From: Comamonas fluminis
GTDB taxonomy: Bacteria; Pseudomonadota; Gammaproteobacteria; Burkholderiales; Burkholderiaceae_C
NCBI RefSeq assembly: GCF_019186805.1
Contig: NZ_CP066783.1
Coordinates: 2,059,501 to 2,123,500 of the forward strand
Reading direction: 5' to 3'
Length of the DNA stretch: 64,000 nt
How positions within the stretch are numbered: the first letter of the stretch is position 1; every line of letters begins with the position of its first letter. This document shows positions 50,676 to 60,559 of the stretch, one piece after another. The position numbers were made by a program, and so were the translations under genes. Below the pieces are notes generated by a model that was given only the letters and a program-made list of their open reading frames with translations, made no database searches and was not told the origin of the DNA.

Positions 50676-52805
50676 TCAGAACTGGTAGCTGAGGCTGGCC
50701 CCCGCCATCCACTGGCGGCCTGGGGCTGCTTCGTAATAGCGACCATTGCCCTCGTTGACGATGACCGAGCCGACATAGTTCTTGTCGGCCAGATTGTCGA
50801 CACGGGCAAAGGTATTGAGCTTCCAGGCGCCAAGGCGCTTGGTGTAGCCCACACTCAGGCTGGCCACGTTGTAGCTGGGGGCGTAGACGGTGTTTTTGTC
50901 GCCCGCTGCAATCTGGCCCATGCGGCGCCAGTCCAGGCCCACGCGCCAGTCGGTGGCGGGCTGCCACTCCAAGCCGACATAGGCCATGTTCTGGGCGGTG
51001 CCTGCGATGCGGTTGCCAGCTGCGATGCAGTCCGCGCCGCTGGCATTGCAGTAGCCGCTGCGCAGACGGGCATCCAGCAGAGTCAGCGCACCATTGACGC
51101 GCAGCTTGGGGTGGAGCCAGGCATTGGCGCTTAACTCCAGACCCTGGCGGCGGGTCTTGCCTGCGTTTTGATAGGAACTGCGGCCATTGTCATTGCTGGC
51201 CACCACGATTTCATCATCGGTGTGGGTTTGGAACAGTGCGACAGACCAATCTCCGCGCATGCCCGCAGCATTGAAGCGCTGCTTGATGCCTAACTCTGCA
51301 CTGGTCGATAGCGCAGGTTTGAGAGCGAAGTTCAGCCCAGATGGGGGAGGAGTGCCTGGGCGGTAAGAACTCTCATTGAACGTGGGCGTCTCCATGCCGC
51401 GCCCCAGTGAGGCATAGACATTGGTGTCCTGAGTGAGTTCGTGCTGCAGTGAAACAACCGGCAAGAGCTTATGGAATCCGGTGCTGCCGCTATCGTCTTT
51501 ATCCGCCAGAAAATGGTCACTAGATTTGAATTGCACATTGCTCCAGCGCAGGCCTGCATCCAGTTTCCAGCGGGGGGCAAACGCCCAGCTGGCTTGCAGA
51601 TAGGGGTCGATATTGGTGAGCGTGTTGCGCTCGTCGCGCACCAGATCACCAACCACGCCTAACTGAGTGCCCACGAAGTTCTTGTAGCCCTTGCGGTCTT
51701 CCTTGACGGTGTTGGCAGCAAGGCCTGCGATCAGGCTGAAGTCGCCGCCGCCCAGCTGGTATTTACCGCTCCAGCGGGCATCAAAGCCACCGTAGTCGCG
51801 TTGCAGGCCGATGACGCCGCCTTTGTACCCCGTCTGGGAGCCCTTGGGGGTGGACTGAAACTGCATCATCTCGCGCTGACCGGCATAGGCCATGAAGCGC
51901 AGGGCATTGCTGCCGTCCAGTTGGCGCTCGTAGGTCAGGCCCGCCTGTGTCTGCTTGACGCTTTTGCGAGAGTTGTAGAGCAGGGCATTGGGGGTGGTTG
52001 CCTTTGGATCTTTTGTCCAGTCGGCAGGGGAGATACCACCGGGGTCATTCGCATCAATGTCCACATGATTGGCCACCAGCGTGAGGTGGCTGTATTCATC
52101 GGGTTTGACGTCGATGCGGGCATTGAACAGGTTTTTGTCGGCGGCGCTTTGTGCGCGGTAGCCATCGGTCAAAAAGCGGCTGGCGCTGAGCACATAGCCA
52201 ATGCCGTTGGCTTCACCCTTGGCTTTGAGGCCCAGGCGCTTCTGGCCATTGCTGCCCAGCGCGAAAGTGCTTTCCACCTGCGGCTTGCCTTCGCCTTGCT
52301 CGGTGTAGGCGTTGATGACGCCGCCAGAGGCATTGCCATACAGGGCAGAGTACGGCCCGCGCAGCACTTCCATGCGCTCCAGCGAGCCTATGTCGATGTT
52401 GTTGGTCTGGCCCTGTCCGTCAGGCATGGTGGCCGGGATGCCATCCACATAAATCTGGATGCCGCGCACGCCAAAGGTGGAGCGTGCACCAAAGCCGCGA
52501 ATCGACAGCTGCAGGTCTTGCGCGTAATTCTGGCGGTTCTGCAACTGCAGGCCGGGCACGCTGCTCAGCGTTTCAGAAACGTTGACCTGCCACTGGCGGT
52601 CGCGCATGCGCTCGCCGTCAATCAGGCTGATGGCCGCAGGTGTCTGCTCCAGCGTGCTGGACTGCAGGGTGCTGCGGACGGTGACTTCGGAGAGTTGGGG
52701 GGCTGCTGGCTCTTGCGCCTGAGCTTGGGCAAGTGGGGTGGTGGTCAGCAGGCTGGCTGTGATGACTGGCCAGCCGGCCAGACCACAGAGGCGTGAGAAA
52801 CGCAT
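50676..52805 (-). CDS. pqqU: TonB-dependent receptor, YncD/PqqU type
   Basis: A 709-residue outer-membrane receptor with a signal peptide (about 30 residues), a plug domain and a beta-barrel ending in SLSYQF. The plug carries GLQLQNRQNYAQDLQLSIRG and YVDGIPATMPDGQGQT, and the barrel ends with SVIVNEGNGRYYEAAPGR; all three closely match E. coli YncD from memory. YncD was renamed PqqU for its role in uptake of pyrroloquinoline quinone. I therefore infer PQQ import. The start at 52805 has AAGG upstream. It is a single-gene unit with its own terminator. Confidence 0.87.
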   Translation of the reverse strand: MRFSRLCGLAGWPVITASLLTTTPLAQAQAQEPAAPQLSEVTVRSTLQSSTLEQTPAAISLIDGERMRDRQWQVNVSETLSSVPGLQLQNRQNYAQDLQLSIRGFGARSTFGVRGIQIYVDGIPATMPDGQGQTNNIDIGSLERMEVLRGPYSALYGNASGGVINAYTEQGEGKPQVESTFALGSNGQKRLGLKAKGEANGIGYVLSASRFLTDGYRAQSAADKNLFNARIDVKPDEYSHLTLVANHVDIDANDPGGISPADWTKDPKATTPNALLYNSRKSVKQTQAGLTYERQLDGSNALRFMAYAGQREMMQFQSTPKGSQTGYKGGVIGLQRDYGGFDARWSGKYQLGGGDFSLIAGLAANTVKEDRKGYKNFVGTQLGVVGDLVRDERNTLTNIDPYLQASWAFAPRWKLDAGLRWSNVQFKSSDHFLADKDDSGSTGFHKLLPVVSLQHELTQDTNVYASLGRGMETPTFNESSYRPGTPPPSGLNFALKPALSTSAELGIKQRFNAAGMRGDWSVALFQTHTDDEIVVASNDNGRSSYQNAGKTRRQGLELSANAWLHPKLRVNGALTLLDARLRSGYCNASGADCIAAGNRIAGTAQNMAYVGLEWQPATDWRVGLDWRRMGQIAAGDKNTVYAPSYNVASLSVGYTKRLGAWKLNTFARVDNLADKNYVGSVIVNEGNGRYYEAAPGRQWMAGASLSYQF

Positions 52806-52920
52806 TGAGATACCTTGAAAGAGTCACGAAAAGCGGCCGCTAGCTTAGCGATCTGCTTTCATCCTGTCTGGCTAGCGGGTATGAGTCACGAGGGCTAACC
52901 AGCAGTGACAGCAAGCTATA

Positions 52921-53379
52921 TCAATGAGAACGGGCGTTGGCCTGTGCCTGATCCATGGCGTCGATGATGGTGACGCCGGTTTGCTGAACGCCGGGGGCAT
53001 CGAAGCCGGGGCCGGGGGTGACTGCAGGGTGGCTCAGCAGTTTTTGCGCCATGGTGGGCTGGGCTGCTGCAGTGGCCGGGGCTTCTGCCGGGGATGCAGC
53101 CTTGGCAGGGTTCGTATTGGTGGCGGCCTCGGTGTCTGCATCCGTGCTGGCGGCAGCGGGCTCCTGGTTCGATTTCAGGTAGTCGTTGTAGCGCTGATAG
53201 GTCTGGCGCTCTTCTCGGGCCTGGTCCTGCTGCTTGGAATATTGCAGATACTGGTAGCCACCCGTTGCCACCACAAGCAAGCCGACCAGAAAGACCGCCA
53301 CGGCTGTAAAGGCCCAGTTTTCATCAGAGCGCTGAGCGGGCTGTCGTAGAGAGTGTGGCTGAGAGGGAAGACTGGGCAT
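52921..53379 (-). CDS. Membrane-anchored hypothetical protein
   Basis: A 152-residue protein with one transmembrane helix (FTAVAVFLVGLLVVATGGYQYL, near residue 24-45) after a short cytoplasmic start. A charged coiled-coil-like segment follows (KQQDQAREERQTYQRY), then an Ala/Thr/Glu-rich low-complexity stretch and a C-terminal GVTIIDAMDQAQANA. I do not recognise a family. Topology suggests a periplasmic tail. It lies between pqqU and azoR on the same strand as both. Confidence 0.65.
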   Translation of the reverse strand: MPSLPSQPHSLRQPAQRSDENWAFTAVAVFLVGLLVVATGGYQYLQYSKQQDQAREERQTYQRYNDYLKSNQEPAAASTDADTEAATNTNPAKAASPAEAPATAAAQPTMAQKLLSHPAVTPGPGFDAPGVQQTGVTIIDAMDQAQANARSH

Positions 53380-53521
53380 GGGTGAGGCAGAGCATCGTGC
53401 ACTTGTGGTGACTGATGTGTCTGAAAGTATCTAATTGCTTCAAGAGTAGCAAAAAAACATTCATGACAGGCTTGCCACGACAATGTTTTGCAGATATTGA
53501 ACCCCGGTCTTGTGCAGACGC

Positions 53522-53553
53522 AAAAAAGCCGGGCGCTGCATGGCAGGCCCGGC
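53522..53553 (-). terminator. Terminator for azoR
   Basis: GCCGGGC pairs with GCCCGGC, followed on the minus strand by a T run. It lies 48 bp past the azoR stop. Confidence 0.8.
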
Positions 53554-53555
53554 CA

Positions 53556-53600
53556 GTATGGCTTGATGCTACTTTAATCGTAGCTGCCAGCGCTGATGAA
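53556..53600 (+). repeat. Dispersed ATAGCTGC-type repeat, copy next to azoR
   Basis: CGTAGCTGCCAGCGCTGATG plus tail matches the family core; it runs up to the azoR stop. Confidence 0.5.
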
Positions 53601-54218
53601 TCAAGCGGTAGCGGCTTCCAGCGCTTCAATCTGCGCCTTGGCGCCTTGCACGGCGGTTGCGCGGGCTTCGGGGCCCATGCCAATGCCTTCGGCGCGCACA
53701 AAGTTCACATCAGTCACGCCCATGAAGCCGAAGATGACCTTCAGATAGCTTTCTTGGTGTTCCATGGCCTGGCCCGCTTCGCTGGTCGAATAGAAGCCGC
53801 CGCGTGTGGATGCCACGATGACTTTCTTGTCACCCGCCAGGCCGACGGGGCCGGTTGCGGTGTACTTGAAGGTGCGGCCTGCCTGAGCGATGCGGTCGAA
53901 CCAGGCCTTGAGCTGGGTGGGAATGCTGAAGTTGTAGAAAGGCGCGCCGACCACGATCACATCAGCAGCCAGGAACTGGCTGACCAGTGCCTCGGAGATG
54001 GCGTTTTCCTGGCGCTCAATTTCGGTGGAAGCGGCCTGGCCGGTGCGAAAACCCATGGACTGGGCATTCAGGTGGCTGGGGGCGTTCACGGCCAGATCCA
54101 GATAGTCCACATGGGCTTCGGGGTTGGCTTGCAGCAGGTTGCTCACGATATCCGCAGTCAGTTCACGCGATACGGAGTTGGCGCCGGTAATTGCCGAGTC
54201 AATGTGCAGAATTTGCAT
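53601..54218 (-). CDS. azoR: FMN-dependent NADH-azoreductase
   Basis: A 205-residue flavodoxin-fold enzyme with the AzoR family start [19 protein letters not shown], the [20 protein letters not shown] motif near residue 84-105 and [10 protein letters not shown] near residue 133. It reduces quinones and azo compounds with NADH in the cytoplasm. It is divergent from a LysR-type regulator that probably controls it, a common pairing. The start has a weak AAAG-type ribosome-binding site. Confidence 0.92.
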   Translation of the reverse strand: MQILHIDSAITGANSVSRELTADIVSNLLQANPEAHVDYLDLAVNAPSHLNAQSMGFRTGQAASTEIERQENAISEALVSQFLAADVIVVGAPFYNFSIPTQLKAWFDRIAQAGRTFKYTATGPVGLAGDKKVIVASTRGGFYSTSEAGQAMEHQESYLKVIFGFMGVTDVNFVRAEGIGMGPEARATAVQGAKAQIEALEAATA

Positions 54219-54324
54219 GATGTTCTTTCAATCGCTGTCTAAAAGACGTGTTTCGGGGCTAAGAGGGGTTAAGAGGCCTTGGCCTGCAAGCCGCAGATCA
54301 GAAGCCAGATTCGTTTGTCGATGG

Positions 54325-54394
54325 GATAGATTATGGATTTGGAGAGATTGGGCGATAAGCCCGCAAAAATGCGATAGATTGTCCTGAATATCTA
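54325..54394. promoter_or_regulatory. Operator-like repeats between azoR and its LysR regulator
   Basis: GATAGATT occurs at about 54325 and again at 54373. TAGAT (54375-54379) and ATCTA (54390-54394) make an inverted repeat with a ten-base spacer, compatible with LysR-type binding. Both genes are transcribed outward from this 200-bp region. Confidence 0.5.
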
Positions 54395-54419
54395 CCCAAT
54401 AGAAGCAAAGGAACTGTGC

Positions 54420-55334
54420 ATGGTCGATCTCAATGACATGCTGTACTTCGTCGAAGTGGTCGAGCGTGGCGGCTTTGCGGCTGCGGGCCGTGCGCTGGGT
54501 ATTCCCAAGTCCCGCCTGTCGCGGCGTGTGGCTGAGCTGGAGGAGCACTTGGGTGTGCGCCTGCTGCAGCGCACCACGCGCAAGCTGTCATTGACGCAGG
54601 TGGGTGAGACTTATCTGCGCCATTGCCAGGCCATGCGCGATGCGGCCCTGGCGGCATCGGATGCGGTGGCCGAAGTGCAGACCGAGCCACGCGGCACGAT
54701 TCGCGTGAGCTGCCCGGTAACTCTGGCACAGACGGTGGTGGGCGAGCTGATGCCCGACTTTCTTCAACGCTGCCCGCTGGTGCATGTGGAGATGCAGGTG
54801 ACCAACCGGGTCATCAATCTGGTGGAAGAGGGTGTGGACGTGGCGCTGCGTGTGCGCCCCAGCCTTGAAGAAAGCGGCTCCATGGTGGTCAAGCGGCTGG
54901 ACAGCTCGCACCAGATTCTGGTGGCCAGCCCCGGTTTGCTGGAGCGTCAGGGCACGCCCAGCACGCTAGAGGATCTGCAGTTGCTCGACAGCATGTCCAT
55001 GTCGGCCGTGGATGGCCACTCCAACTTGCTGCTGGTCGGGCCCGAGGGCAAGGAGCACCGCCTGCAACTGCAGCCGCGCTATGTGGTGGATGATTTGCTG
55101 ACGCTGAAATTTGCGGCGCTGGCAGGCAGCGGCATGTGCTGGCTGCCTGACTATATGTGCCACCAGGAGCTGCAGCAGGGCGCGCTGGTGCAGTTGCTGC
55201 CCCAGTGGGCGCCGCCGCCGGGCATTGTGCATGCCGTCTTCCCCTCGCGCCGTGGGCTGGCGCCAGCGGTTCGGCATTTTCTGGATTTTCTGGGCGAGCG
55301 CATGCCGGGCAGCAGCGTTGCAGCCATGCAGTAG
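54420..55334 (+). CDS. LysR family regulator divergent from azoR
   Basis: A 304-residue LysR-type regulator with N-terminal helix-turn-helix (NDMLYFVEVVERGGFAAAGRALGIPKSRLSRRV, residues about 5-37) and effector domain. This style (LNDM, xFAxAGRALGIPKSxLSRR) is typical of regulators that control nearby quinone reductase or azoreductase genes. It is divergent from azoR. Effector is unknown. Confidence 0.92.
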   Translation: MVDLNDMLYFVEVVERGGFAAAGRALGIPKSRLSRRVAELEEHLGVRLLQRTTRKLSLTQVGETYLRHCQAMRDAALAASDAVAEVQTEPRGTIRVSCPVTLAQTVVGELMPDFLQRCPLVHVEMQVTNRVINLVEEGVDVALRVRPSLEESGSMVVKRLDSSHQILVASPGLLERQGTPSTLEDLQLLDSMSMSAVDGHSNLLLVGPEGKEHRLQLQPRYVVDDLLTLKFAALAGSGMCWLPDYMCHQELQQGALVQLLPQWAPPPGIVHAVFPSRRGLAPAVRHFLDFLGERMPGSSVAAMQ

Positions 55335-55498
55335 GGGCGGCTGAGATTCAGGTGTGGGGCTGGATTCAGCCCACGCGCAGGGCGAAGCAGGTTCTTTGCA
55401 TTAGCTTCTGCCCATAAGGAAAGAACAAAACATTCGTTGGGTTTTGCACGCTCCACTTTCACAATGCGGCGTATCGAACAAGAGCCTCAGGAGGCCGC

Positions 55499-56092
55499 AT
55501 GAATTCTCCCTATCGCATCGTCATCGTGCCGGGCTGGCGCAACTCCGGTCCCGGTCACTGGCAAAGCCTCTGGGCAGAGCAATTGCCGGATGCCGTGCGT
55601 GTGCAGCAAAAAGACTGGCTGGTGCCGCACCGCGATGCATGGGTGGGCGCGCTGGAAGAGCTGCTGCTGGCCGATGAGCGCCCCGCTGTGGTGGTGGCCC
55701 ACAGTCTGGGCTGCATCACCACGGTGCATGTGGGTGAGGAGGCCGCTTCCCGCATTCATGGCGCGCTGCTGGTTGCCCCGGCAGACCCGGAGCGCCGCGC
55801 GCAGCTGGCCGATTTTGCGCCCGTGCCATACGCTCCCTTACCGTATCGCAGCGTGCTGGTTGCCAGCAGCAACGACCCGTTTTGCCCCATTCGCCGCGCT
55901 GGCGCCTATGCCCGGGCCTGGGGCAGTGAGCTGGTGCGTCTGCAAAACGCGGGTCATGTCAATGTCGAGTCGGGCTTCGGGGCCTGGCCTCTGGGCCTGG
56001 CGCTGCTGCAATCCTTGACAGAAGCGCAGGGATGGCAGGGCGCGCAGGCCAGAAACCCGCGGGAACTGGCGCCAGAGGCCATAGGCGCATGA
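55499..56092 (+). CDS. RBBP9/YdeN family alpha/beta hydrolase
   Basis: A 197-residue serine hydrolase with IVIVPGWRNSGPGHWQSLW near the start, nucleophile in VAHSLGC (near residue 65), Asp in NDPFCP and His in NAGHVN near residue 154. This matches the RBBP9/YdeN family. Their substrates are unclear in bacteria. Start at 55499 has CAGGAGG upstream. A terminator (56131) follows. Confidence 0.88.
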   Translation: MNSPYRIVIVPGWRNSGPGHWQSLWAEQLPDAVRVQQKDWLVPHRDAWVGALEELLLADERPAVVVAHSLGCITTVHVGEEAASRIHGALLVAPADPERRAQLADFAPVPYAPLPYRSVLVASSNDPFCPIRRAGAYARAWGSELVRLQNAGHVNVESGFGAWPLGLALLQSLTEAQGWQGAQARNPRELAPEAIGA

Positions 56093-56130
56093 AAGGCATT
56101 GTGTTTTCCAGGCCGGGGTGAGAGGGATTC

Positions 56131-56154
56131 AAAGCAGCAGTAGCTGCTTTTTTT
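56131..56154 (+). terminator. Terminator after the RBBP9-type hydrolase
   Basis: AAAGCAGC pairs with GCTGCTTT over four bases and is followed by further T bases. Confidence 0.8.
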
Positions 56155-56215
56155 ATAGCTGCCTGCGCTTTATGGATGGGCACTTGAACCACTTTTGGGG
56201 CTCAATCATCAAGCG
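56152..56215 (+). repeat. Dispersed ATAGCTGC-type repeat, well-conserved copy
   Basis: TTATAGCTGCCTGCGCTTTA followed by TGGATGGGC fits the family core and tail closely. It lies between the terminator and the sulfate-transport promoter region. Confidence 0.6.
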
Positions 56216-56259
56216 TTCATTTTCTATATATAAATTTCAAGCAAAACAAAGAAAAATAT

Positions 56260-56280
56260 ATTCTTTTGAGTTTTAAGAAT
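56260..56280. promoter_or_regulatory. Inverted repeat upstream of sbp, possible CysB site
   Basis: ATTCTT and AAGAAT form a perfect six-base inverted repeat with a nine-base spacer in a very AT-rich stretch, 63 bp before the sbp start. CysB (LysR type) controls sulfate importers in many proteobacteria, so this is a candidate site. Confidence 0.45.
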
Positions 56281-56342
56281 GCATTCGCACAATCTATACA
56301 TCTCCAAACACATTGCACTAGTTGCATAAAAGGCTGCGAACC

Positions 56343-57338
56343 ATGCATTCCGTGAAGCTCAAGACATTGCTGGCATCTATTGCACTGGCCGCCGCCGGTG
56401 CCGCATCGGCCCAGACCCAGTTGCTCAATGTCTCTTATGACGTGGCGCGCGAGTTCTACAAGGACTACAACGCGGCTTTCATCGCTCATTACAAGAAGAC
56501 CAAGGGTGTGGACATCAAGGTGGACCAGTCGCATGGCGGCTCCAGCGCCCAGGCGCGTGCCGTCAACGACGGCCTGGCCGCCGATGTGGTGACCTTCAAC
56601 ACAACCACCGACGTGGACTTCCTGGCCCAGAACGGCGTGGTTGCCAAGGACTGGAACAAGAAGTTCCCCCACGATGCATCGCCCACCACATCGACCATGC
56701 TGTTCCTGGTGCGCAACGGCAACCCCAAGAACATCAAGGACTGGTCGGATCTGGTGCGCCCCGATGTGAAGGTTGTGGTCGTGAACCCCAAGACCGGCGG
56801 CAATGGCCGTTATGCCTATCTGGCAGCCTGGGGCTCTGTGCGTGAAAAGGGTGGAACTGATGCCCAAGCTGCCGAGTTTGTGCAAAAGCTCTACAAGAAC
56901 GTGCCTGTGCTGGGCAAGGGCGGGCGCGACGCGACCAGCATCTTCCTGCAGCGCAATATTGGCGACGTGCTGATTACCTTTGAATCCGAAGTCGTGTCCG
57001 TGGACCGTGAGTTCGGTCAGGGCAAGGTTGATGCGGTCTATCCATCGGTCAGCATCGTGGCTGAAAACCCCGTGGCCGTGGTGGAGCGCACCGTGGGCAA
57101 GAAGGGCACAACCCAGCTGGCCAACGACTATCTGCAGTGGCTGTATTCCGATGAAGCGCAGGAAATTGCAGCCAAGCACGCCATCCGTCCTCGCTCCGAG
57201 GCTGTGCTGAAAAAGCATGCTGACCAGTTCAAGCCCATCAAGCAGTTCACCGTGGCCAAGTATTTTGGCTCGCTGACCGAAGCGCAGAAGGTGCACTTCA
57301 ACGATGGCGGTCAGTTTGACAAGCTGTATGGGAAGTAA
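56343..57338 (+). CDS. sbp: Sulfate-binding protein
   Basis: A 331-residue periplasmic receptor with a signal peptide (LLASIALAAAGAASA) and the sulfate-binding family segments LLNVSYDVAREFYKDYN, VDQSHGGSSAQARAV and VNPKTGGNGRYAYLAAWG. It delivers sulfate (or thiosulfate) to the CysTWA transporter encoded downstream. I start at the ATG at 56343; an upstream ATG seven codons earlier has no support. A GC-rich dispersed repeat separates it from cysT. Confidence 0.95.
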   Translation: MHSVKLKTLLASIALAAAGAASAQTQLLNVSYDVAREFYKDYNAAFIAHYKKTKGVDIKVDQSHGGSSAQARAVNDGLAADVVTFNTTTDVDFLAQNGVVAKDWNKKFPHDASPTTSTMLFLVRNGNPKNIKDWSDLVRPDVKVVVVNPKTGGNGRYAYLAAWGSVREKGGTDAQAAEFVQKLYKNVPVLGKGGRDATSIFLQRNIGDVLITFESEVVSVDREFGQGKVDAVYPSVSIVAENPVAVVERTVGKKGTTQLANDYLQWLYSDEAQEIAAKHAIRPRSEAVLKKHADQFKPIKQFTVAKYFGSLTEAQKVHFNDGGQFDKLYGK

Positions 57339-57341
57339 CTA

Positions 57342-57445
57342 GCACCCCCTGAGCGGCTCTGCCGCTTCCCCCTCTCTCGCTTTGCTTCGCAATGCGGGAG
57401 GGGGACAACATCCTCGCTGCGGGACGGCCCTTGCTTGATGTTTCT
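57342..57445 (+). repeat. Long GC-rich dispersed repeat, copy B
   Basis: About 100 bp starting GCACCCCCTGAGCGGCTCTG and ending ACGGCCCTTGCTTGATG. It shares order and words with copies A and C. It lies between sbp and cysT. Confidence 0.75.
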
Positions 57446-57503
57446 GAGCTGGGCCGTGCTTGTTTGATCGGCAGTGAATCCTTTTCCCGTTCTGTCTTTG
57501 AAT

Positions 57504-58361
57504 ATGTCTTCTGCTGCTTCAGCCCCACGCAAGGCGCGTAGTGCCAAGCGCGTGCTGCCCGGTTTCGGGCTGACACTGGGCTACACGATCTTTTATCTGA
57601 GCATCATTGTGCTCATCCCGCTGGTGGCGCTGCTGTCAGCCACCTTCACCATGACCTGGGCGCAGTTCTGGGAAGCGGTGTCGGCTCCGGCTGTGCTGTA
57701 TTCCTACAAGCTGTCGTTTCTCATGTCTTTCGTCGCCGCCTGCATCAATGCAGTGTTCGGCCTGCTGATTGCCTGGGTGCTGGTGCGTTATTCCTTCCCC
57801 GGCAAGAAGATTGTGGATGCGCTGGTGGATCTGCCCTTTGCGCTGCCAACGGCGGTGGCGGGTATTTCGCTGTCGGCGCTGTATGCGGGCAATGGCTGGA
57901 TTGGTCAGTACTTTGAGTCTCTGGGCATCAAGATGGCCTACGACGCCAAAGGCATTGCCATTGCGCTGATCTTTATCGGCCTGCCATTTGTGGTGCGTAC
58001 CGTGCAGCCCGTGCTGGAAGACTTTGAAAAAGAGCTGGAAGAAGCGGCAACCAGCCTGGGTGCATCGCGCTGGCAGATTTTCTACAAGGTCATCCTGCCC
58101 CATATCGGCCCGGCTCTGCTCACAGGCTTTGCCATGGCGTTTGCGCGGGCGGTGGGCGAGTATGGCTCGGTCATTTTTATCTCCAGCAATATTCCCATGG
58201 AGTCCCAGATCACACCGCTGATCATCATGGGCAAGCTCGACCAGCATGACCTGCCCGGCGCGACCGCTGTGGCCGTCGTCATGCTGCTGATTTCGTTTGT
58301 GCTGCTGCTGTTCATCAATGCACTGCAGGCCTGGCAACGCAAGGCTCAGGGAGGCCGTTGA
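57504..58361 (+). CDS. cysT: Sulfate ABC transporter permease CysT (CysU)
   Basis: A 285-residue permease with about six spans, the [20 protein letters not shown] start and the coupling loop [21 protein letters not shown]. The ending [14 protein letters not shown] segment is typical. It forms the pore with CysW. No good ribosome-binding site is seen at the ATG at 57504; an in-frame GTG at 57474 is an alternative. Its stop shares one base with the cysW start. Confidence 0.94.
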   Translation: MSSAASAPRKARSAKRVLPGFGLTLGYTIFYLSIIVLIPLVALLSATFTMTWAQFWEAVSAPAVLYSYKLSFLMSFVAACINAVFGLLIAWVLVRYSFPGKKIVDALVDLPFALPTAVAGISLSALYAGNGWIGQYFESLGIKMAYDAKGIAIALIFIGLPFVVRTVQPVLEDFEKELEEAATSLGASRWQIFYKVILPHIGPALLTGFAMAFARAVGEYGSVIFISSNIPMESQITPLIIMGKLDQHDLPGATAVAVVMLLISFVLLLFINALQAWQRKAQGGR

Positions 58362-59401
58362 TGCAAGAACTTCATAACATTGCAGATGCGCTGTTCCCCA
58401 ACAGTCTGTCGATCTGGAGCTATCTGCTCATCGGTGTGGTGCTGGCGCTGATCGTGCTGGTGCTGCTCTACAAAATTACGGCCCCACCCAAGAGCACCAA
58501 ACTGGGCAAGATGACCACCACCGAGCCGCGCTGGGTGCGCTGGGTGCTGATCACCACCTCGTTGCTGTTCATGCTGGTGTTTTTGATCCTGCCTCTGCTG
58601 TCCGTGTTTGGCGAAGCGCTGCGCAAGGGCTGGGATGCTTATCTGACCGCACTGGCCGAGCCGGATGCGCTCTCGTCCATCAAGCTCACCTTCATCACTG
58701 CGCTGATCTGCGTGCCGCTGAACTTGGTGTTCGGCATTGCCGCAGCCTGGTGCATTGCCAAGTACGAGTTCAAGGGCAAGGCCTTCCTGACCACGCTGAT
58801 TGATCTGCCGTTTTCCATCTCCCCCGTGGTTGCGGGCCTGATGTATGTGCTGGTCTTTGGTGCCAATGGCTGGCTGGGCCCGTGGCTGGCGGAAAACAAG
58901 ATTCAGATCATCTTTGCCGTCCCCGGCATTGTGCTGGCCACCATCTTCGTGACCTTCCCCTTCATCGCCCGTGAACTGATACCGCTGATGCAGGCGCAGG
59001 GCAGCGACGAGGAATATGCCGCCGTGGTGCTGGGCGCCAGTGGCTGGCAGACCTTCTGGCATGTGACCCTGCCCAATATCAAGTGGGGTCTGGTCTATGG
59101 CGTGATTCTGTGTAACGCCCGTGCCATGGGCGAGTTCGGCGCGGTGTCCGTGGTCTCCGGCCATATCCGGGGGCAGACCAACACCATGCCGCTGCACGTA
59201 GAGGTGCTCTACGGCGACTATCAGGGCGCAGCCGCCTTTGCCGTGGCCTCGCTGCTGGCTTTGCTGGCGCTGGTGACTCTGGTCATCAAGTCGATTGCCG
59301 AATGGCGTGCCGAGCAACTGGCCAAGGCCGCTGCCGAAGCACCGCCCGAGCGCCCCAGCCAGACCAGCATTCCATCGAATAAAACCGCCAAGGCAGCCTG
59401 A
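58361..59401 (+). CDS. cysW: Sulfate ABC transporter permease CysW with N-terminal extension
   Basis: A 346-residue permease, longer than the usual near-290-residue CysW. The core (from about residue 60) has [14 protein letters not shown], the coupling loop [22 protein letters not shown] and [19 protein letters not shown]. The first 50 residues add an extra hydrophobic helix ([19 protein letters not shown], near residues 21-39) and a basic linker. A start at the in-frame ATG near residue 51 would give the usual length, but the one-base overlap with cysT supports the long form. It forms the pore with CysT. Confidence 0.92.
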   Translation: MQELHNIADALFPNSLSIWSYLLIGVVLALIVLVLLYKITAPPKSTKLGKMTTTEPRWVRWVLITTSLLFMLVFLILPLLSVFGEALRKGWDAYLTALAEPDALSSIKLTFITALICVPLNLVFGIAAAWCIAKYEFKGKAFLTTLIDLPFSISPVVAGLMYVLVFGANGWLGPWLAENKIQIIFAVPGIVLATIFVTFPFIARELIPLMQAQGSDEEYAAVVLGASGWQTFWHVTLPNIKWGLVYGVILCNARAMGEFGAVSVVSGHIRGQTNTMPLHVEVLYGDYQGAAAFAVASLLALLALVTLVIKSIAEWRAEQLAKAAAEAPPERPSQTSIPSNKTAKAA

Positions 59402-59430
59402 GCTGCCCGGATCAGAACAAGAGATTCATC

Positions 59431-60558
59431 ATGAGTATCGAAATCCGTAACGTCAGCAAGCAGTTCGGCGACTTTCAGGCCCTGCGCGATGTCAGCCTCG
59501 ATATCAAGTCAGGCGAGCTGATTGCCTTGCTTGGCCCCTCGGGCTGCGGCAAGACCACGCTGCTGCGCATCATTGCCGGCCTGGAAACGGCCGATGTGGG
59601 CAGCATCCACTTCAGCGGCGAAGACACGACCGATGTGCATGTGCGTGACCGCAACGTGGGCTTTGTGTTCCAGCACTACGCGCTGTTTCGCCACATGACC
59701 GTGTTCGACAACGTGGCTTTTGGCCTGCGCGTCAAGCCCCGCAAGGAGCGCCCCAGCGAAGCCGTGATCAAGGAAAAGGTCATGAAGCTGCTCAAGCTGG
59801 TGCAGCTGGACTGGATTGCTGACCGCTATCCCTCGCAGCTCTCTGGTGGCCAGCGTCAGCGTATTGCGCTGGCCCGCGCTCTGGCGGTGGAGCCCAAGGT
59901 GCTGCTGCTGGACGAGCCCTTTGGTGCGCTGGATGCCAAGGTGCGCAAGGAACTGCGCCGCTGGCTGCGCCAGTTGCACGATGAGCTGCATGTGACCTCC
60001 ATCTTCGTGACCCACGACCAGGAAGAAGCGCTGGAAGTGGCCGATCGCGTGGTCGTCATCAACCAGGGCAAGATCGAGCAGGAAGGCACACCGCAGGAAG
60101 TGTGGGACAACCCGGCCACGCCTTTTGTCTATGGCTTCCTGGGCGACGTGAACCTGTTCAAGGGCCGCGCCAGCGATGGCCGCGTCTATCTGGACGATGG
60201 CATGCAGCTCGACAGCGCAGACGCACGCGGTGCGAATGACAGCCAGGCCTTTGCCTATGTGCGCCCGCACGATCTGGAGGTGGAGCGTTACTCGCCCGGC
60301 CAGAACCTGGACGCACACGGTCGCCCCACAGGCATCGTGGCCCAGCTCTCTCGCGCCATTGTGGTCGGCCCCATCGCAAGGCTGGAACTTATTCCCTCCG
60401 AGAACACACCAAGCTCGGGTGAGGCGGGGGAGGAAGCTTTGATCGAAGCCCAGATCCCTGCCCAGCAGTTCAAGGAAATGGGCCTGCGCGAAGGCGAAAC
60501 GCTGGTGGTGACACCGCGCCGCGCCAAAGTCTTTCTGGATGAGGCGGCGGGGATTTGA
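59431..60558 (+). CDS. cysA: Sulfate/thiosulfate ABC transporter ATPase CysA
   Basis: A 375-residue ABC ATPase with Walker [10 protein letters not shown] near residue 37, signature [15 protein letters not shown], Walker [13 protein letters not shown] and a C-terminal regulatory TOBE-like domain (from about residue 240). It energises sulfate uptake through CysTW. It is 29 bp after cysW. The GC-rich repeat C follows directly. Confidence 0.95.
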   Translation: MSIEIRNVSKQFGDFQALRDVSLDIKSGELIALLGPSGCGKTTLLRIIAGLETADVGSIHFSGEDTTDVHVRDRNVGFVFQHYALFRHMTVFDNVAFGLRVKPRKERPSEAVIKEKVMKLLKLVQLDWIADRYPSQLSGGQRQRIALARALAVEPKVLLLDEPFGALDAKVRKELRRWLRQLHDELHVTSIFVTHDQEEALEVADRVVVINQGKIEQEGTPQEVWDNPATPFVYGFLGDVNLFKGRASDGRVYLDDGMQLDSADARGANDSQAFAYVRPHDLEVERYSPGQNLDAHGRPTGIVAQLSRAIVVGPIARLELIPSENTPSSGEAGEEALIEAQIPAQQFKEMGLREGETLVVTPRRAKVFLDEAAGI

Positions 60559-60559
60559 T

